Positions 33,445 to 42,029 of a stretch of DNA of 64,000 nt are shown in pieces. Source of the stretch: Pelomonas sp965229315 (lineage in GTDB: Bacteria; Pseudomonadota; Gammaproteobacteria; Burkholderiales; Burkholderiaceae_C); contig NZ_CBDDJA010000001.1 of NCBI RefSeq assembly GCF_965229315.1, forward strand, positions 951,335-1,015,334, written 5' to 3'. Position 1 is the stretch's first letter; the number at the start of each line of letters is the position of its first letter. Below the pieces are notes generated by a model. That model did no database searches. It saw nothing but the letters and a program-made list of their open reading frames with translations, and was not told the origin of the DNA. Position numbers and translations under genes: made by a program.

Positions 33445-34941
33445 ATGAAGCAGACGCTGCAGGTCCGCCTCAGTCAGCATCTCGCACTGACACCCCAGCT
33501 GCAGCAGTCCATCCGCCTTCTGCAGCTCTCCACGCTGGAGCTGCACCAGGAAGTCGAGCTGATGCTGGCCAGCAACCCGTTGCTGGACACAGAGGAAGAG
33601 TTCATCGTCAGCGCGCCGGAGCTGGCGACGAACGCGCCCGCCGAGTCGGGCAGCGAGAGCAGCAGCGAGGCCGACACCGGCACGGACAGCGGCGACGGGC
33701 CCGAGCTGCGCGCCGAGGACTTCGGCGGCACCGAGCGCGAGGACTGGGAGAACGGCACCGAGCGCGACGATTTCGACGGCATCCGCGAGCTGCCAGGCAG
33801 CGCGCCGTCCAGCGGCGACGATGGCGAGCGCGAGAGCCAGGAGTTCGCCGAGACGACGCTGGCCGAGCACCTGACGCAGCAGCTCGCCGGCCTGAGCCTG
33901 TCGCCCGAGGACCGCATGGCGATGCAGGTGCTCATCGAATCGCTGAACGAGGACGGCTATCTCGAAGACACGCTGGAGGAGATCGCCGAAGCGCTGGGCA
34001 GCGATGCCGACGAGCGTGAGGAACTGCTGGACCGCCTGCGCATCGCCATGTGCCTGCTGCAGAGCCTGGAGCCGGCCGGCATCGGCGCGCGCAACCTGTC
34101 GGAGTGCCTGGTGCTGCAGTTGCGCGCCCTGCCCAAGAGCGCAGCCCAGGTCGTCGCCATCCTCGTCTGCAAGGGCCACCTGGAGCTGCTGGCCAAGCGC
34201 GACATGCGCCGCCTGATGAACGAGACCGGCGCCGACGAGATCCTGCTGCGCGAGGCGCAGGCGCTGATCACGCAGCTCGAGCCCAAGCCGGGCCGGCGCT
34301 TCGCACAGGGTGCGGCGGCGGCCGTCGTGCCCGATGTCATCGTGCGCAGGGTGGGCCGCGAATTCCGCGTGATGCTCAACCCCGAGGTCGCGCCCAAGCT
34401 GCGCATCAACGAGCTGTACGCCAACGCACTGCGCGCCACGCGCGGCGGCATCAGCAACTCGCCGCTGGGCGGGCAGCTGCAGGAGGCGCGCTGGTTCATC
34501 AAGAACATCCAGCAGCGCTTCGACACCATCCTGCGCGTGAGTACCGCCATCGTCGAGCGCCAGCGCGGCTTCTTCACGCATGGCGCGCTGGCGATGAAGC
34601 CGCTGGTGCTGCGCGAGATCGCTGACGAACTGGGCCTGCACGAGTCCACCATCTCGCGCGTGACGACGGCCAAGTACATGGCCACGAGCTGGGGCACCTT
34701 CGAGCTGAAGTACTTCTTCGGCTCGGGCCTGTCCACGGAAGCCGGCGGCGAGGCGTCCAGCACCGCGGTGCGGGCGCTCATCAAGCAGTTCGTCGCGGCC
34801 GAGGACATCAAGAAGCCGCTGTCGGACAGCGCGCTCGCCGCGATGCTCGACGAACAGGGCATCCAGTGCGCGCGGCGCACGGTGGCCAAGTACCGCGAGG
34901 CGATGAAGATCGCGCCGGCGAACCTGCGCAAGGCGCTGTGA
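33445..34941 (+). CDS. rpoN: RNA polymerase sigma-54 factor RpoN
   Basis: A 498-residue sigma factor. Region I is Gln/Leu-rich (LTPQLQQSIRLLQLSTLELH), and an acidic Ser/Asp/Glu-rich region II spans about 45-135. The core-binding domain and HTH region follow, and the C-terminus carries the RpoN box ARRTVAKYRE near 475-484. It directs transcription from -24/-12 promoters with enhancer-binding activators. In betaproteobacteria it is a known regulator of PEP-CTERM genes, two of which are in this window. The usual downstream hpf is not present. Confidence 0.96.
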   Translation: MKQTLQVRLSQHLALTPQLQQSIRLLQLSTLELHQEVELMLASNPLLDTEEEFIVSAPELATNAPAESGSESSSEADTGTDSGDGPELRAEDFGGTEREDWENGTERDDFDGIRELPGSAPSSGDDGERESQEFAETTLAEHLTQQLAGLSLSPEDRMAMQVLIESLNEDGYLEDTLEEIAEALGSDADEREELLDRLRIAMCLLQSLEPAGIGARNLSECLVLQLRALPKSAAQVVAILVCKGHLELLAKRDMRRLMNETGADEILLREAQALITQLEPKPGRRFAQGAAAAVVPDVIVRRVGREFRVMLNPEVAPKLRINELYANALRATRGGISNSPLGGQLQEARWFIKNIQQRFDTILRVSTAIVERQRGFFTHGALAMKPLVLREIADELGLHESTISRVTTAKYMATSWGTFELKYFFGSGLSTEAGGEASSTAVRALIKQFVAAEDIKKPLSDSALAAMLDEQGIQCARRTVAKYREAMKIAPANLRKAL

Positions 34942-34990
34942 GCGCGACCCGCACCCCGGAGCGGCACGCCCCATGAACGGAGCTTGAACC

Positions 34991-35524
34991 ATGGCTTTGG
35001 CTGCCCATCACCCGTCCCTGCTGATGTCGCTGGGCATCGTCGCGCTGGTGGTCTGGCGCGTCTATGCGCGCGTGCGCCGCATGGTCGGCCGCCAGAAGCT
35101 CTCGCGCGTGCGGCCGTGGCTGACGGTCGCCATCTTCCCGCTGCTGCTGGCCCTGCTGGCGCTGGGCTCGCTCAGCCACCCGCTCAACCTGGCCGTGCTG
35201 GTGGCGGGTGCTGCGCTGGGTGGCGGGCTGGGCCTGTATGGCCTGCGGCTGACGACGTTCGAGGTCACGCCGCTGGGCCGCTTCTACACCCCCAGCGCGC
35301 ACCTGGGCATCGCGCTGTCGCTGCTGTTCGTCGGCCGCGTGGTGTACCGACTCACGCAGTTCTACTTCGTCGTGGACCCGGCCGCGCCGTCACCGGCGGA
35401 CTTCGCCCGCAGCCCGCTGACACTCGCCATCTTCGGCATGCTGGCCGGCTACTACGTCGCCTACGCCATCGGCCTGATCCGCTGGTCCCGCAGCCTCGCC
35501 GCGGCCCCTTCGGAGCCTGTTTGA
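34991..35524 (+). CDS. Integral membrane protein, CcdC/DUF1453-like
   Basis: A 177-residue protein with four to five hydrophobic segments. A basic loop RVRRMVGRQKLSRVRPW follows the first segment, and the motif TTFEVTPLGRFYTPSAHLGIA comes between segments 3 and 4. It resembles CcdC/DUF1453 membrane proteins, whose function is unknown. It ends in a TTGA overlap with the SET-domain gene, so the two are co-translated. It starts 49 bp after rpoN. Confidence 0.7.
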   Translation: MALAAHHPSLLMSLGIVALVVWRVYARVRRMVGRQKLSRVRPWLTVAIFPLLLALLALGSLSHPLNLAVLVAGAALGGGLGLYGLRLTTFEVTPLGRFYTPSAHLGIALSLLFVGRVVYRLTQFYFVVDPAAPSPADFARSPLTLAIFGMLAGYYVAYAIGLIRWSRSLAAAPSEPV

Positions 35525-35949
35525 ACATCACCCCGCCCAGCGTCTGCGTCCGGGACACCGGCACCTCGCGCGGCCGCGGCGCCTATGCCTTGCGCGCGCA
35601 CGCGGCCGGCGAGACCGTCGAGCTGTGCCCGGTGATCCTGTTCAACGGCAGCTTCGCCTCCGTGCCCGGCGAGGTGCGCCAGATCCTGTTCAACTGGGGC
35701 GTGCTCGCCGGCACGTCGGCCATGCACTGCCTGGCCCTGGGCTACGGCAGCATGTACAACCACGAGAACCCGGCCAACATGCGCTACGAGGCCGATGTGG
35801 CAAAGCGCGGCCTGCGCTTCGTGGCGGTGCGCGACATCGCCGAGGGCGAGGAGCTGACGGTGAACTACAACGCCATCGGCGGTGGCCACGAATCGGCCAC
35901 GGACAACTGGTTCAACGGCCACGGCATCGAGCCGTACAGCCCCGTCTGA
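35521..35949 (+). CDS. SET-domain protein (putative lysine methyltransferase)
   Basis: A 142-residue protein consisting of one SET domain. N-terminal VRDTGTSRGRGAYALRA, then the core GYGSMYNHENPANMRYE (the N-H-x-x-x-P-N motif) and GEELTVNYNAIGG, whose Tyr is the catalytic position in SET enzymes. Most members methylate lysine on proteins. Bacterial examples are few and targets are mostly unknown. The start is TTG 35521 in a TTGA overlap with the membrane protein gene; no ATG fits. Complete motifs suggest activity. Confidence 0.8.
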   Translation: MNITPPSVCVRDTGTSRGRGAYALRAHAAGETVELCPVILFNGSFASVPGEVRQILFNWGVLAGTSAMHCLALGYGSMYNHENPANMRYEADVAKRGLRFVAVRDIAEGEELTVNYNAIGGGHESATDNWFNGHGIEPYSPV

Positions 35950-35968
35950 AGGGCCTGGCCGGACGCGG

Positions 35969-36319
35969 TCACTCGGACGCGTCGCTCCCGCTGCGCTGCA
36001 GCGGCGGCGGCAGCGCATCGCCCGCCTGGCGGCGCCGGAACAGCGCGGCGCGGGCGAGCACGATGGTCGTGACCGGTGCGGTGATGGACAGCACGATGAT
36101 GATCAGCCACACATGCAGCGCGAGGCCGCCGCCACGGGTGCTGAAGTGCACGATGGACGCGAGCGTGACGATCCAGGCCGCGAGCGTGGACACCAGCGCC
36201 GGCGCATGCATGCGCAGGAAGAAGTCCCTCAGTCGCACCAGACCCAGCGCCGCGACCAGCACGACCACGCCGCTGCACAGCAGCAGCACCGACACGATGA
36301 TCTCGCTCAGCGGCGGCAT
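35969..36319 (-). CDS. mrpG: Mrp cation/proton antiporter subunit G
   Basis: A 116-residue inner-membrane protein with three hydrophobic segments (LLLCSGVVVLVAALGLVRLR is typical MrpG/MnhG). It is an essential accessory subunit of the multisubunit Na+/H+ or K+/H+ antiporter. It is the last gene of a six-gene minus-strand operon; its start overlaps the MrpF stop. The C-terminus is polar and ends about 20 bp from the convergent SET gene. Confidence 0.92.
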   Translation of the reverse strand: MPPLSEIIVSVLLLCSGVVVLVAALGLVRLRDFFLRMHAPALVSTLAAWIVTLASIVHFSTRGGGLALHVWLIIIVLSITAPVTTIVLARAALFRRRQAGDALPPPLQRSGSDASE

Positions 36320-36594
36320 CAGACGACTTCTCCACGCAGCAGGAACTTGGCCAGCGCCACCGAGCTGACGAAGCCCAGCAGCACCATCAGCAGCGCGCCC
36401 TCGAAATACATCTCGCTGTCGTAGCGCACGGCCAGCACCAGCATCACCAGCATGCCGACCACGTAGATGAAGTCCAGCGCCAGCACGCGGTCCTGCGCGG
36501 TCGGGCCGCGGAAGACGCGCAAGGTGCCGAGGATCATCGCCACCGCATACAGCCCCAGCGTGACGGTGATCGCGGTGGACAGCAGGGCGCTCAT
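36319..36594 (-). CDS. mrpF: Mrp antiporter subunit F
   Basis: A 91-residue protein with three membrane segments and the MrpF signature RVFRGPTAQDRVLALDFIYVVG (quoted here only as RVFRGPTAQDRVLALD). It is a small core-associated subunit of the antiporter. Start ATG 36594 overlaps the MrpE stop by 4 bp, and its stop overlaps the MrpG start. Confidence 0.92.
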   Translation of the reverse strand: MSALLSTAITVTLGLYAVAMILGTLRVFRGPTAQDRVLALDFIYVVGMLVMLVLAVRYDSEMYFEGALLMVLLGFVSSVALAKFLLRGEVV

Positions 36595-37076
36595 TCGAAG
36601 ATCTCCTTCAGCGGATGTTCGTAGTCGGCCTTGAAGTGGGCGATGAAGGCCGCCTCGTCGTCGAGGTCGAAGATGTGGATCAGCAGCGCACTGCGGTCGG
36701 CCGCGAGTTCGCTCCAGACGCTGCCCGGGATGACCGCGGTGATCATCGCCAGCGCGGCCAGCGCGTGCTCGTCGCGCAACGTCAGCGGCACCCGCACGAA
36801 AGTGCCTTGCGGCGGCCTGGCGCCCGAGCGCACGATGCCAGCGGCAACCTTGAGGCCGGACCACACGACGTCGCGGCCGACGCGCAGGATCAGCCGCAGC
36901 AGCACGCCCGGCCGCTTCAGCGGCACGGGCCGCGGGCGCAGCGGTGCGAGCAGCAGCGGGATGGCGACGGCGGCGACCCCGCCCAGCAGCGCCTGGCCGA
37001 GGCTGAAGCTGCGCGTCAGCAGCAGCCAGCCGGCGAACAGCGCGAGCGACAGCCAGGGTGCAGGCAGCAGCTTCAT
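36591..37076 (-). CDS. mrpE: Mrp antiporter subunit E
   Basis: A 161-residue protein. Two or three N-terminal hydrophobic segments (WLSLALFAGWLLLTRSFSLG) are followed by a cytoplasmic domain containing TAVIPGSVWSELAADRSALL. This corresponds to MrpE/MnhE. ATG 37076 overlaps the MrpD stop by 4 bp. The operon order A(B)-C-D-E-F-G matches group 2 Pha/Mrp systems, where MrpA and MrpB are fused. Confidence 0.92.
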   Translation of the reverse strand: MKLLPAPWLSLALFAGWLLLTRSFSLGQALLGGVAAVAIPLLLAPLRPRPVPLKRPGVLLRLILRVGRDVVWSGLKVAAGIVRSGARPPQGTFVRVPLTLRDEHALAALAMITAVIPGSVWSELAADRSALLIHIFDLDDEAAFIAHFKADYEHPLKEIFE

Positions 37077-38707
37077 GGCGCGCCGCCCTCGCCGCGGACC
37101 ACCGGCTGCGCGCCCATCACGGCGTTGATGTACAGCTCGGGGGCATGCAGCGCCTCTCCCGCCGAGCGGGTGTAGTCCAGCACCGACCCGGCATGCAGCA
37201 CCATGGCCACGGCGCCCGCCAGCAGGCCGGCGATGGGCAGCGTCTCGGCGACGCGCAGCCGCAGCGGCGGGCGGTCCTGGACGGTCCAGAAATGGCGCAT
37301 GCCCACGCGCATCAGCGCCACCGCGGCGCACAGGCCCGAGACGATCAACAGCGCGAACAGCATCCAGGCCGCGCCCGTGCGCAGCTCCAGCAGCGCCGTC
37401 AGCATCGCCAGCTTGGCGACGAAGCCCGACAGCGGCGGCAGCCCCGCCGTCACCATCGCGCAGACGGTGAAGGTGACGCCCAGGAAGGCCAGCGCCGCCG
37501 GGATCGCGCGGCCGACGAGCACCTGCTGGTCGTCGTCGAGGTTGGCATTCGCCGACACGTCGGCGTCGAGGAAGCTGGTCAGCGCGATGTCGCCGTCGTC
37601 GACTTCGGCCGGGTCGGCCGCTGCCTGCCGCGAGCGCTCCAGCAGCTCCACCAGCAGGAACATCGCGCAGCCGGCCAGCGTGGAGCTGCCGAGGTAGAAC
37701 AGGGCGCCACTGCTGAGGGCCGGCGCGTCGAAGCCGATGGTCGCGATGAGCGTGCCTGAGGACGCGATGACACTGAACGCGGCCAGCCGCGCCAGTTGCT
37801 GCGAGGCCAGCATGCCGATCGACCCGAACATCAGCGTCGCCAGCCCGCCCCAGACCAGCACCTCCCCGCCGAAGCCGGCGGAGGCACCCGCGCCTGCGGG
37901 GAAGCACAGCGTCCACAGCCGCAGCACCGCGTAGACGCCGACCTTGGTGAGGATGGCGAACACGGCCGCTGCCGGTGCGCTGGCGGCGGCGTAGGCGGGC
38001 GGCAGCCACGAGTTCAGCGGCCACAGCGCCGCCTTGGCGAGGAAGGCGATGGCCAGGATGGCCGCGCCCGCATGCAGCAGGCCGCGGTCGCTCTCGGGCA
38101 CCAGCGGCAGCTTCTGCGCGATGTCGGCCATGTTCAGCGTGCCGGTGACGCCGTACAGCACGGCCACGCCGACGAGGAACAGCAGCGACGCGACCAGGTT
38201 GATGGCGATGTAGTGCAGCCCGGCGCGCACGCGCGGCGCGCCGCCGCCGTGCAGCAGCAGGCCGTAGCTGGCCGCCAGCAGCACCTCGAAGAAGACGAAC
38301 AGGTTGAACAGGTCGGCCGTCAGGAAGGCGCCGTACAGGCCCATCAGCTGCAGCTGGAACAGCACGTGGAAGTACACGCCCGCCTGCTGCCAGCGCGCCA
38401 GCGCGTACAGCGCGGCGGCCAGGCCGACGGCACCGGTCAACACCAGCATCAAGGCAGACAGCCGGTCCGCGACGAGGACGATGCCGAACGGCACCGACCA
38501 GTTGCCCGGCAGGTAGACGCCGAAGGCCGCCGGCCCGCGCACGTCCACGCCTTGCAGCAGCAGCACCGCGATGACGAGGCCCAGCGCCGCGGAGACCACG
38601 TTGGCCGCGGCCTTGAAGCCGCGGCTGCGGTCACCCAGCAGCATCAGCGCCGCCGTGGCCAGCGGCAGCAGGACGGGCAACACCAGCAGGTGTTCGAGCG
38701 CGATCAA
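37073..38707 (-). CDS. mrpD: Mrp antiporter subunit D
   Basis: A 544-residue membrane protein homologous to complex I NuoN/NuoM, with about 14 segments. Motifs include the proton-channel lysine region AFLAKAALWPLNSWLPPAYA and FFEVLLAASYGLLLHGG. It starts at TTG 38707 in a TTGA overlap with mrpC; an in-frame ATG does not occur near the family start (IALEHLLVLPVLLPL). The acidic loop near 400 is Asp-rich and longer than in Bacillus MrpD. Confidence 0.93.
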   Translation of the reverse strand: MIALEHLLVLPVLLPLATAALMLLGDRSRGFKAAANVVSAALGLVIAVLLLQGVDVRGPAAFGVYLPGNWSVPFGIVLVADRLSALMLVLTGAVGLAAALYALARWQQAGVYFHVLFQLQLMGLYGAFLTADLFNLFVFFEVLLAASYGLLLHGGGAPRVRAGLHYIAINLVASLLFLVGVAVLYGVTGTLNMADIAQKLPLVPESDRGLLHAGAAILAIAFLAKAALWPLNSWLPPAYAAASAPAAAVFAILTKVGVYAVLRLWTLCFPAGAGASAGFGGEVLVWGGLATLMFGSIGMLASQQLARLAAFSVIASSGTLIATIGFDAPALSSGALFYLGSSTLAGCAMFLLVELLERSRQAAADPAEVDDGDIALTSFLDADVSANANLDDDQQVLVGRAIPAALAFLGVTFTVCAMVTAGLPPLSGFVAKLAMLTALLELRTGAAWMLFALLIVSGLCAAVALMRVGMRHFWTVQDRPPLRLRVAETLPIAGLLAGAVAMVLHAGSVLDYTRSAGEALHAPELYINAVMGAQPVVRGEGGAP

Positions 38708-39048
38708 GGCGCCTCCTCCTGGCCGTCCACGTGGTCGCCGCCGGACAGGCCGCGCAGCGCCAGCAGCACGACCAGGAACAGCGCCGTGGTGGCGAAGCCG
38801 ATGACGATGGCCGTCAGCACCAGCGACTGCGGCAGCGGGTCGCTGTAGTTGACGAGGTCCGGCGTCAGGCCCGGCCGCACGATGGGCTCGCGGCCGATGG
38901 CCAGGCTCCCCACGCTGAAGATGAAGAAGTTGATCGCATACGACAGCAGCGACAGGCCGATCAGCACCTGGAAGGTCCGCGGCCGCAGCACCAGCCACAC
39001 GCCGGCGCCACCCAGCACGCCGATGGCGATCGAAACAATGAATTCCAT
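38704..39048 (-). CDS. mrpC: Mrp antiporter subunit C
   Basis: A 114-residue NuoK-like subunit with three membrane segments. Motifs are LIGLSLLSYAINFFIFSVG and DPLPQSLVLTAIVIGFATTA, the latter characteristic of MrpC/NuoK. ATG 39048 overlaps the MrpA stop (TGATG), and the stop overlaps the mrpD TTG start. The operon is therefore tightly coupled from A to G. Confidence 0.93.
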   Translation of the reverse strand: MEFIVSIAIGVLGGAGVWLVLRPRTFQVLIGLSLLSYAINFFIFSVGSLAIGREPIVRPGLTPDLVNYSDPLPQSLVLTAIVIGFATTALFLVVLLALRGLSGGDHVDGQEEAP

Positions 39049-41948
39049 CAGTGCGCTCCCGCTTCCGAAGGCGTGGCCACCAACAGCTGCCGGCGCCGTG
39101 CACGCAGCGACTGGTGGGCGATGGCCGTCAGCAGCAGCAGCGTGGAGCCCACGACCACCGCGAACACGCCCAGGTCGAACAGCGCCGCCGTCGGCAAATG
39201 GACGTCGCCCACCAGCGGCCACGTGACATGCGCGGTGTGCGTGGTCAGAAAGGGATAGCCCAGCGCCAGCGCGCCGGCCCCCGTGGCCAGCGCCACCAGC
39301 AGGCCGATGGCGATCCAGCGCGTGGGCAGCAGCTCCATGCGCGCCTCCACCCAGCGCGTGCCGCTGACCATGTACTGCGCGATGAAGGCGATGGCCAGCA
39401 CCAGGCCGGCCACGAAGCCGCCGCCCGGCTCGTTGTGACCGCGCATGAAGAGGTGAAACGCGAACAGGCCCGCCACCGGCAGCAGCAGGCGCACCAGCAC
39501 GGCAGGCACCTCCAGGTAGGGTGGCAGGAAATGGTCGCCATCGGCATCGGGGTCGGTCAGGTCGGCACCGGCGGCGACCTGCTGCTGCGCCGTACGGTCC
39601 ACCGTCTCGCGCGCGGGGCGGAAGCGCCGCAGCAACGCGTAGACCGTGAGGCCGACGATGCTCAGCACCGTGATCTCGCCCAGCGTGTCGAAGGCGCGGA
39701 AGTCCACCAGCATCACGTTGACGACGTTGGTGCCACCGCCCCGGGGTAGCGCCTCGGCGATGAAGAAGGGAGAGATGGACAGCGGCGCGTGGCGCGTCAA
39801 CAGCGCGAACGACAACGCCGACAGGCCCGCGCCTATGCCCACCGCCAGCAGGAGGTCGCGGCGGCGGCGCCAGCGGTTGCGCGCGAGCGCGGGCGGGGCG
39901 TCCTGCTCGCGCCGATGCGGCAGCCAGCGCAGCCCGAGCAGGAACAGCACCAGCGTGACCACCTCCACCGCCAGCTGCGTCAAGGCCAGATCGGGTGCGG
40001 AGAACCACGCAAAGGTGATGCACAGCGCCAGGCCCACGACGCCCAGCATCGTCAGCGCGGCCAGGCGATGGAACTTGGCCTGGTAGGCGGCACCCAGCGC
40101 GCAGGCCCCGGCCACGCCCCACAGCAGCACGAACTCCGGCGTGGCAGGCACGCGGGCGCGGTCGCCCCAGCTCAGCGGCACGATCAGCGACGACGCGACG
40201 CCCGCCGCGGTGGCGATGAACAGCATCGCGAACAGCTGCGGTTGCAGCCGCTTGGTGCTCAGGTGCAGCACGAGGCGGCGCGCGCCGTCCGACGCCAGCG
40301 CCATCGCGCGCTCGAACAGGCGCTTGCCGTTCAGGCGCTGCAGCAGCGGCACACCGTTCATCTGCTTGAAACGCTCGGCGAAGCGCAGGTAGACGAGCAG
40401 CCCGCCGGCCATCGCGACGAGGCTCATCATCAGCGGCGTGTTGAAGCCGTGCCACAGCGCCAGGCTGTACTCGGGCAGCGTGCCGCCCACCACCGGCCGC
40501 GCAGCGGTTTCCAGCAGCGGCCCGACCGACCAGCCCGGCAGCGTGCCGACGACGACGCAGGCCAGCACCAGCAGCTCCACCGGCACGCGCATCCAGTGCG
40601 TGGGCTCGTGCGGCTGGCGCGGGCAGTCCACCGGCGGGTGGCCGAAGAACACGTCATGGCCGAAGCGCAGCGAGTAGACGACCGCGAAGATGCCGGCCAG
40701 CGTGGCCGCGGCCGGCAGGCCGTACTCGATGGCCGGGTGCGCGCTGACGAACACGGTCTCGGCGAAGAACATCTCCTTGGACAGGAAGCCGTTGAGCAGC
40801 GGCACGCCGGCCATCGCCGCGCAGGCCACGATGGCCAGCGTGCCGGTGATGGGCATGAAGCGGAACAGGCCGTCCAGCCGGCGCATGTCGCGCGTGCCGG
40901 TCTCGTGGTCGATGATGCCCACCGACATGAACAGCGACGCCTTGAAGGTGGCGTGGTTCAGCATGTGGAAGACCGCCGCGACAGCCGCGACGGGGCTGTT
41001 CAGGCCCAGCAGCAGCGTGATCAGGCCCAGATGACTGATCGTCGAGTACGCGAGCAGCCCCTTCAGGTCGTTCTGGAACATCGCCACGTAGCTGCCCAGC
41101 AGCAGCGTGACGAGCCCGGCACCGCCGACCGTCCAGAACCACACATCCGTCCCGGACAGCACCGGCCACAGCCGCGCCAGCAGGAACACACCGGCCTTCA
41201 CCATGGTCGCCGAGTGCAGGTAGGCCGACACCGGCGTGGGCGCGGTCATCGCATGCGGCAGCCAGAAGTGGAAGGGGAACTGCGCGCTCTTGGTCAGCGC
41301 GCCCAGCAGGATCAGGCCCAGCGCCAGCGGGTACAGCGCGTGGGCCCGCACGACGTCGCCGGCCGCGAGCACCGCGTCCAGCTCGAAGCTGCCGACGATG
41401 TGGCCCAGCACCAGCACGCCGGCCAGCAGCGCCAGGCCGCCGGTGGCCGTGACGGTGAAGGCCATGCGGGCGCCGCGGCGGGCGTCCTTGCGGTGCGTCC
41501 AGTAGCCGATCAGCAGGAAGGAGAAGACGCTGGTCAGCTCCCAGAACACGACCAGCTGCACCAGGTTGCCCGACACCACCACGCCCAGCATCGCGCCCAT
41601 GAAGCCCAGCAGCAGCGAGTAAAAGCGCGCGGCCGGGTCCTCCGGCGACAGGTAGTAGCGCGCGTAGATGATGACCAGCAGCCCCATGCCGGTGACCAGC
41701 ATCGCGAACATCCACGCGAAGCCGTCCAGGCGCACGACGATGTCGATCCCGAGCGCCGGCAGCCAGGCCAGCCGTTCGGACACGACCGCACCTGCACTCA
41801 CTTCCGGGTACAGCAGTGCCAGCGGAATCACCAGCGCCAGCGCCGTCAGGGCCGCCCACAGCGACTCGGCATTGCGGGCATTGGTCGGCAGCAGCGCGGC
41901 GACGGCGCTGCCGAGGAACGGCAAGATCAGGAGCAGCAGCAGGGACAT
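39048..41948 (-). CDS. mrpA: Mrp antiporter subunit A fused to MrpB
   Basis: A 966-residue membrane protein. The N-terminal two thirds are MrpA, NuoL-like, with LTKSAQFPFHFWLPHAM, HSATMVKAGVFLLARL and HMLNHATFKASLFM. A C-terminal MrpA-specific region (DLALTQLAVEVVTLVLFLLG) and the MrpB domain follow, including RGHNEPGGGFVAGLVLAIAF. The A-B fusion is usual in proteobacterial Pha/Mrp systems. The complex exchanges Na+ or K+ for protons and supports pH and salt tolerance. It is first in the operon, divergent from the RNA methyltransferase gene with 81 bp between. Confidence 0.94.
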   Translation of the reverse strand: MSLLLLLILPFLGSAVAALLPTNARNAESLWAALTALALVIPLALLYPEVSAGAVVSERLAWLPALGIDIVVRLDGFAWMFAMLVTGMGLLVIIYARYYLSPEDPAARFYSLLLGFMGAMLGVVVSGNLVQLVVFWELTSVFSFLLIGYWTHRKDARRGARMAFTVTATGGLALLAGVLVLGHIVGSFELDAVLAAGDVVRAHALYPLALGLILLGALTKSAQFPFHFWLPHAMTAPTPVSAYLHSATMVKAGVFLLARLWPVLSGTDVWFWTVGGAGLVTLLLGSYVAMFQNDLKGLLAYSTISHLGLITLLLGLNSPVAAVAAVFHMLNHATFKASLFMSVGIIDHETGTRDMRRLDGLFRFMPITGTLAIVACAAMAGVPLLNGFLSKEMFFAETVFVSAHPAIEYGLPAAATLAGIFAVVYSLRFGHDVFFGHPPVDCPRQPHEPTHWMRVPVELLVLACVVVGTLPGWSVGPLLETAARPVVGGTLPEYSLALWHGFNTPLMMSLVAMAGGLLVYLRFAERFKQMNGVPLLQRLNGKRLFERAMALASDGARRLVLHLSTKRLQPQLFAMLFIATAAGVASSLIVPLSWGDRARVPATPEFVLLWGVAGACALGAAYQAKFHRLAALTMLGVVGLALCITFAWFSAPDLALTQLAVEVVTLVLFLLGLRWLPHRREQDAPPALARNRWRRRRDLLLAVGIGAGLSALSFALLTRHAPLSISPFFIAEALPRGGGTNVVNVMLVDFRAFDTLGEITVLSIVGLTVYALLRRFRPARETVDRTAQQQVAAGADLTDPDADGDHFLPPYLEVPAVLVRLLLPVAGLFAFHLFMRGHNEPGGGFVAGLVLAIAFIAQYMVSGTRWVEARMELLPTRWIAIGLLVALATGAGALALGYPFLTTHTAHVTWPLVGDVHLPTAALFDLGVFAVVVGSTLLLLTAIAHQSLRARRRQLLVATPSEAGAH

Positions 41949-42016
41949 CGCGGGGCAGTCTACTTTCTCGATGCGGCAGGCCTGGCCGACGCGCGCCCGC
42001 GGGCCGGTCGGCCGGC

Positions 42017-42022
42017 GACAAT
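42017..42022 (+). promoter_or_regulatory. Candidate -10 box of the rlmL-like gene
   Basis: GACAAT ends 7 bases before GTG 42030, giving a predicted leaderless transcript. No -35 or Shine-Dalgarno sequence is evident. Confidence 0.3.
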
Positions 42023-42029
42023 ACGGCCC

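Noticed and set aside
39789..42029. Long plus-strand extension of the rlmL-like gene across the mrp operon
   Set aside because: The extension lies opposite mrpA and reads as His/Gln/Arg repeats; the family homology starts at GTG 42030.
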